Below are positions 63,639 through 64,000 of a DNA stretch of 64,000 bases, one piece after another (the stretch's first letter is position 1; each line of letters opens with the position of its first letter). The position numbers and the translations under genes were made by a program. The DNA is from Nodularia sp. LEGE 06071 (GTDB lineage: Bacteria; Cyanobacteriota; Cyanobacteriia; Cyanobacteriales; Nostocaceae), in contig NZ_JADEWH010000019.1 in NCBI RefSeq assembly GCF_015207755.1, positions 34,583 to 98,582 on the forward strand. Direction: 5' to 3'. The notes beneath the pieces are model-generated. The model searched no databases. It had not been told where the DNA came from and was given only the letters and a program-made list of their open reading frames with translations.

Positions 63639-63770
63639 ATGTCGAAACCTTCCTCCATTATCGATGCTGATATGAGTCTATCTGTGACTCCAGAACTTCT
63701 CAAAGGTGTGCAAGCTTTCCTTTATCAATGATGGAATAAGTATAGAGGGAATTTTTGAGGTTGATGATGT
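63639..63770 (+). pseudogene. Broken 5' fragment of a Coq4-family gene
   Basis: ATG at 63639 starts MSKPSSIIDADMSLSVTPEL, close to the first residues of the Coq4-family protein at 22505-23239 (IDADMTVTPELLKALQAFLSF). Compared with that gene, about 5 bp are missing after CAAGCTTTC, which puts a TGA in frame at 63731. In the shifted frame homology goes on (LSFINDGISIEGIFEVDDV) up to about 63770. There the dispersed GACGGGCTACGCC-type repeat takes over and the gene is lost. Confidence 0.75.
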
Positions 63771-63796
63771 CTGCGACGGGCTACGCCTACGCCACG
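63771..63796. repeat. Dispersed GC-rich palindromic repeat
   Basis: Contains GACGGGCTACGCCTACGCC, related to the loop of the hairpin repeat at 21496-21532. It truncates the Coq4 fragment precisely, which suggests that this repeat type was involved in the rearrangement. Confidence 0.5.
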
Positions 63797-63861
63797 GTTG
63801 AGTGTCCAAGTCAAGTCAGATTTAGTTCTCTTTAGACTTTATTTACCAAAGAATTGGGTCT

Positions 63862-63890
63862 AAAGCCCCGTCATTCTACGACGGCTTTTT
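63862..63890 (+). repeat. Hairpin upstream of tnpB
   Basis: AAAGCCCCGTC pairs with GACGGCTTT around ATTCTAC with a 2-base bulge; five T follow. It lies about 55 bp before the TnpB start. It fits either a left-end hairpin of an IS200/IS605-type element or a terminator of upstream transcription. Confidence 0.5.
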
Positions 63891-63944
63891 CATGATTGTT
63901 GCTCATAATTGTGGTACGATTACGTTAGTGCAACTGACGTAACC

Positions 63945-64000
63945 ATGCTGGTATTTGAGGCAAAACTTGAGGGTACAAACGAACAGTATCAGTCGCTTGA
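63945..64000 (+). CDS. TnpB (IS605/IS607-type) start, cut by right edge
   Basis: Eighteen codons from ATG 63945: MLVFEAKLEGTNEQYQSL, the usual beginning of cyanobacterial TnpB (RNA-guided nuclease of IS200/IS605 or IS607 elements). The rest lies outside the window, so integrity cannot be judged. No TnpA is seen before it. Confidence 0.7.
   Translation, partial: MLVFEAKLEGTNEQYQSL

Noticed and set aside
1..64000. CRISPR arrays, tRNA or rRNA genes
   Set aside because: No regularly spaced repeats with unique spacers and no tRNA- or rRNA-like sequence were seen. The only tandem repeats are the 8-bp and 54-bp ones listed.

Overview
The window looks like a filamentous, probably heterocyst-type (Nostocales-like) cyanobacterium. 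HIP1 octamers (GCGATCGC) are frequent, a TonB-dependent receptor carries the N-terminal AMIN domain usual in cyanobacteria, and there are short tandem and dispersed repeats plus worn transposase fragments. Most of the 64 kb is specialised metabolism, in two large gene groups separated by a worn accessory stretch.

Region 1 (1-21.2 kb, all on the minus strand) reads as a phenolate siderophore locus. In transcription order it has: an ABC exporter (ATPase and two permeases), an AraC-type regulator, a TonB receptor, a ferri-siderophore binding lipoprotein and a sucrase/ferredoxin-like candidate iron-release protein. Then come a free carrier protein, an AcpS-like protein with an apparent frameshift, an aryl-acid ligase, salicylate synthase, a second AcpS-like protein, a KAS III-carrier fusion, an NRPS (docking-cyclisation-adenylation-carrier, cysteine-like code) and a PKS (KS-AT) that runs off the left edge. 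The simplest reading is salicylate joined to cysteine, cyclised to a hydroxyphenyl-thiazoline and extended by the PKS, as in pyochelin and yersiniabactin chemistry. Three Fur-like sites lie at the transport and regulator promoters.

Region 2 (21.2-26.8 kb) is mixed: a DUF3237 protein, a 175-bp MITE-like element, a Coq4-family protein, the remnant of a fatty acyl-AMP ligase, a possible transposase remnant, a small monooxygenase, methionine-salvage genes (mtnB, a 5'-truncated mtnX, mtnD) and a membrane methyltransferase.

Region 3 (26.9-61.3 kb) is the most unusual. Two divergent operons share a control region near 38 kb. The leftward operon has a DUF3419/BtaA-like enzyme, a Rieske oxygenase, an acyl-CoA dehydrogenase, a fatty acyl-AMP ligase with its own carrier, a KAS III, an ABC1-kinase/class-III aminotransferase fusion and a flavin monooxygenase. 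The rightward operon has another fatty acyl-AMP ligase, another acyl-CoA dehydrogenase, a carrier protein, an AurF/CylC-like dimetal enzyme, a PKS whose AT domain has lost its nucleophile, and an NRPS-like protein with a vestigial adenylation domain, an acyl-AMP-ligase-type domain, a ketoreductase and a thioesterase. Two near-identical lipases (one fused to three LamG domains) and an ABC1 kinase follow. I infer one lipid or lipopeptide pathway using two separately activated acyl chains; I do not recognise the product.

Region 4 (61.3-64 kb) holds an IS630-type transposase remnant, a GDSL esterase whose sequence blocks appear circularly permuted, a small membrane protein, a broken copy of the Coq4 gene and the first codons of a TnpB.

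All calls rest on reading motifs by eye. No database search, alignment program or structure prediction was run.
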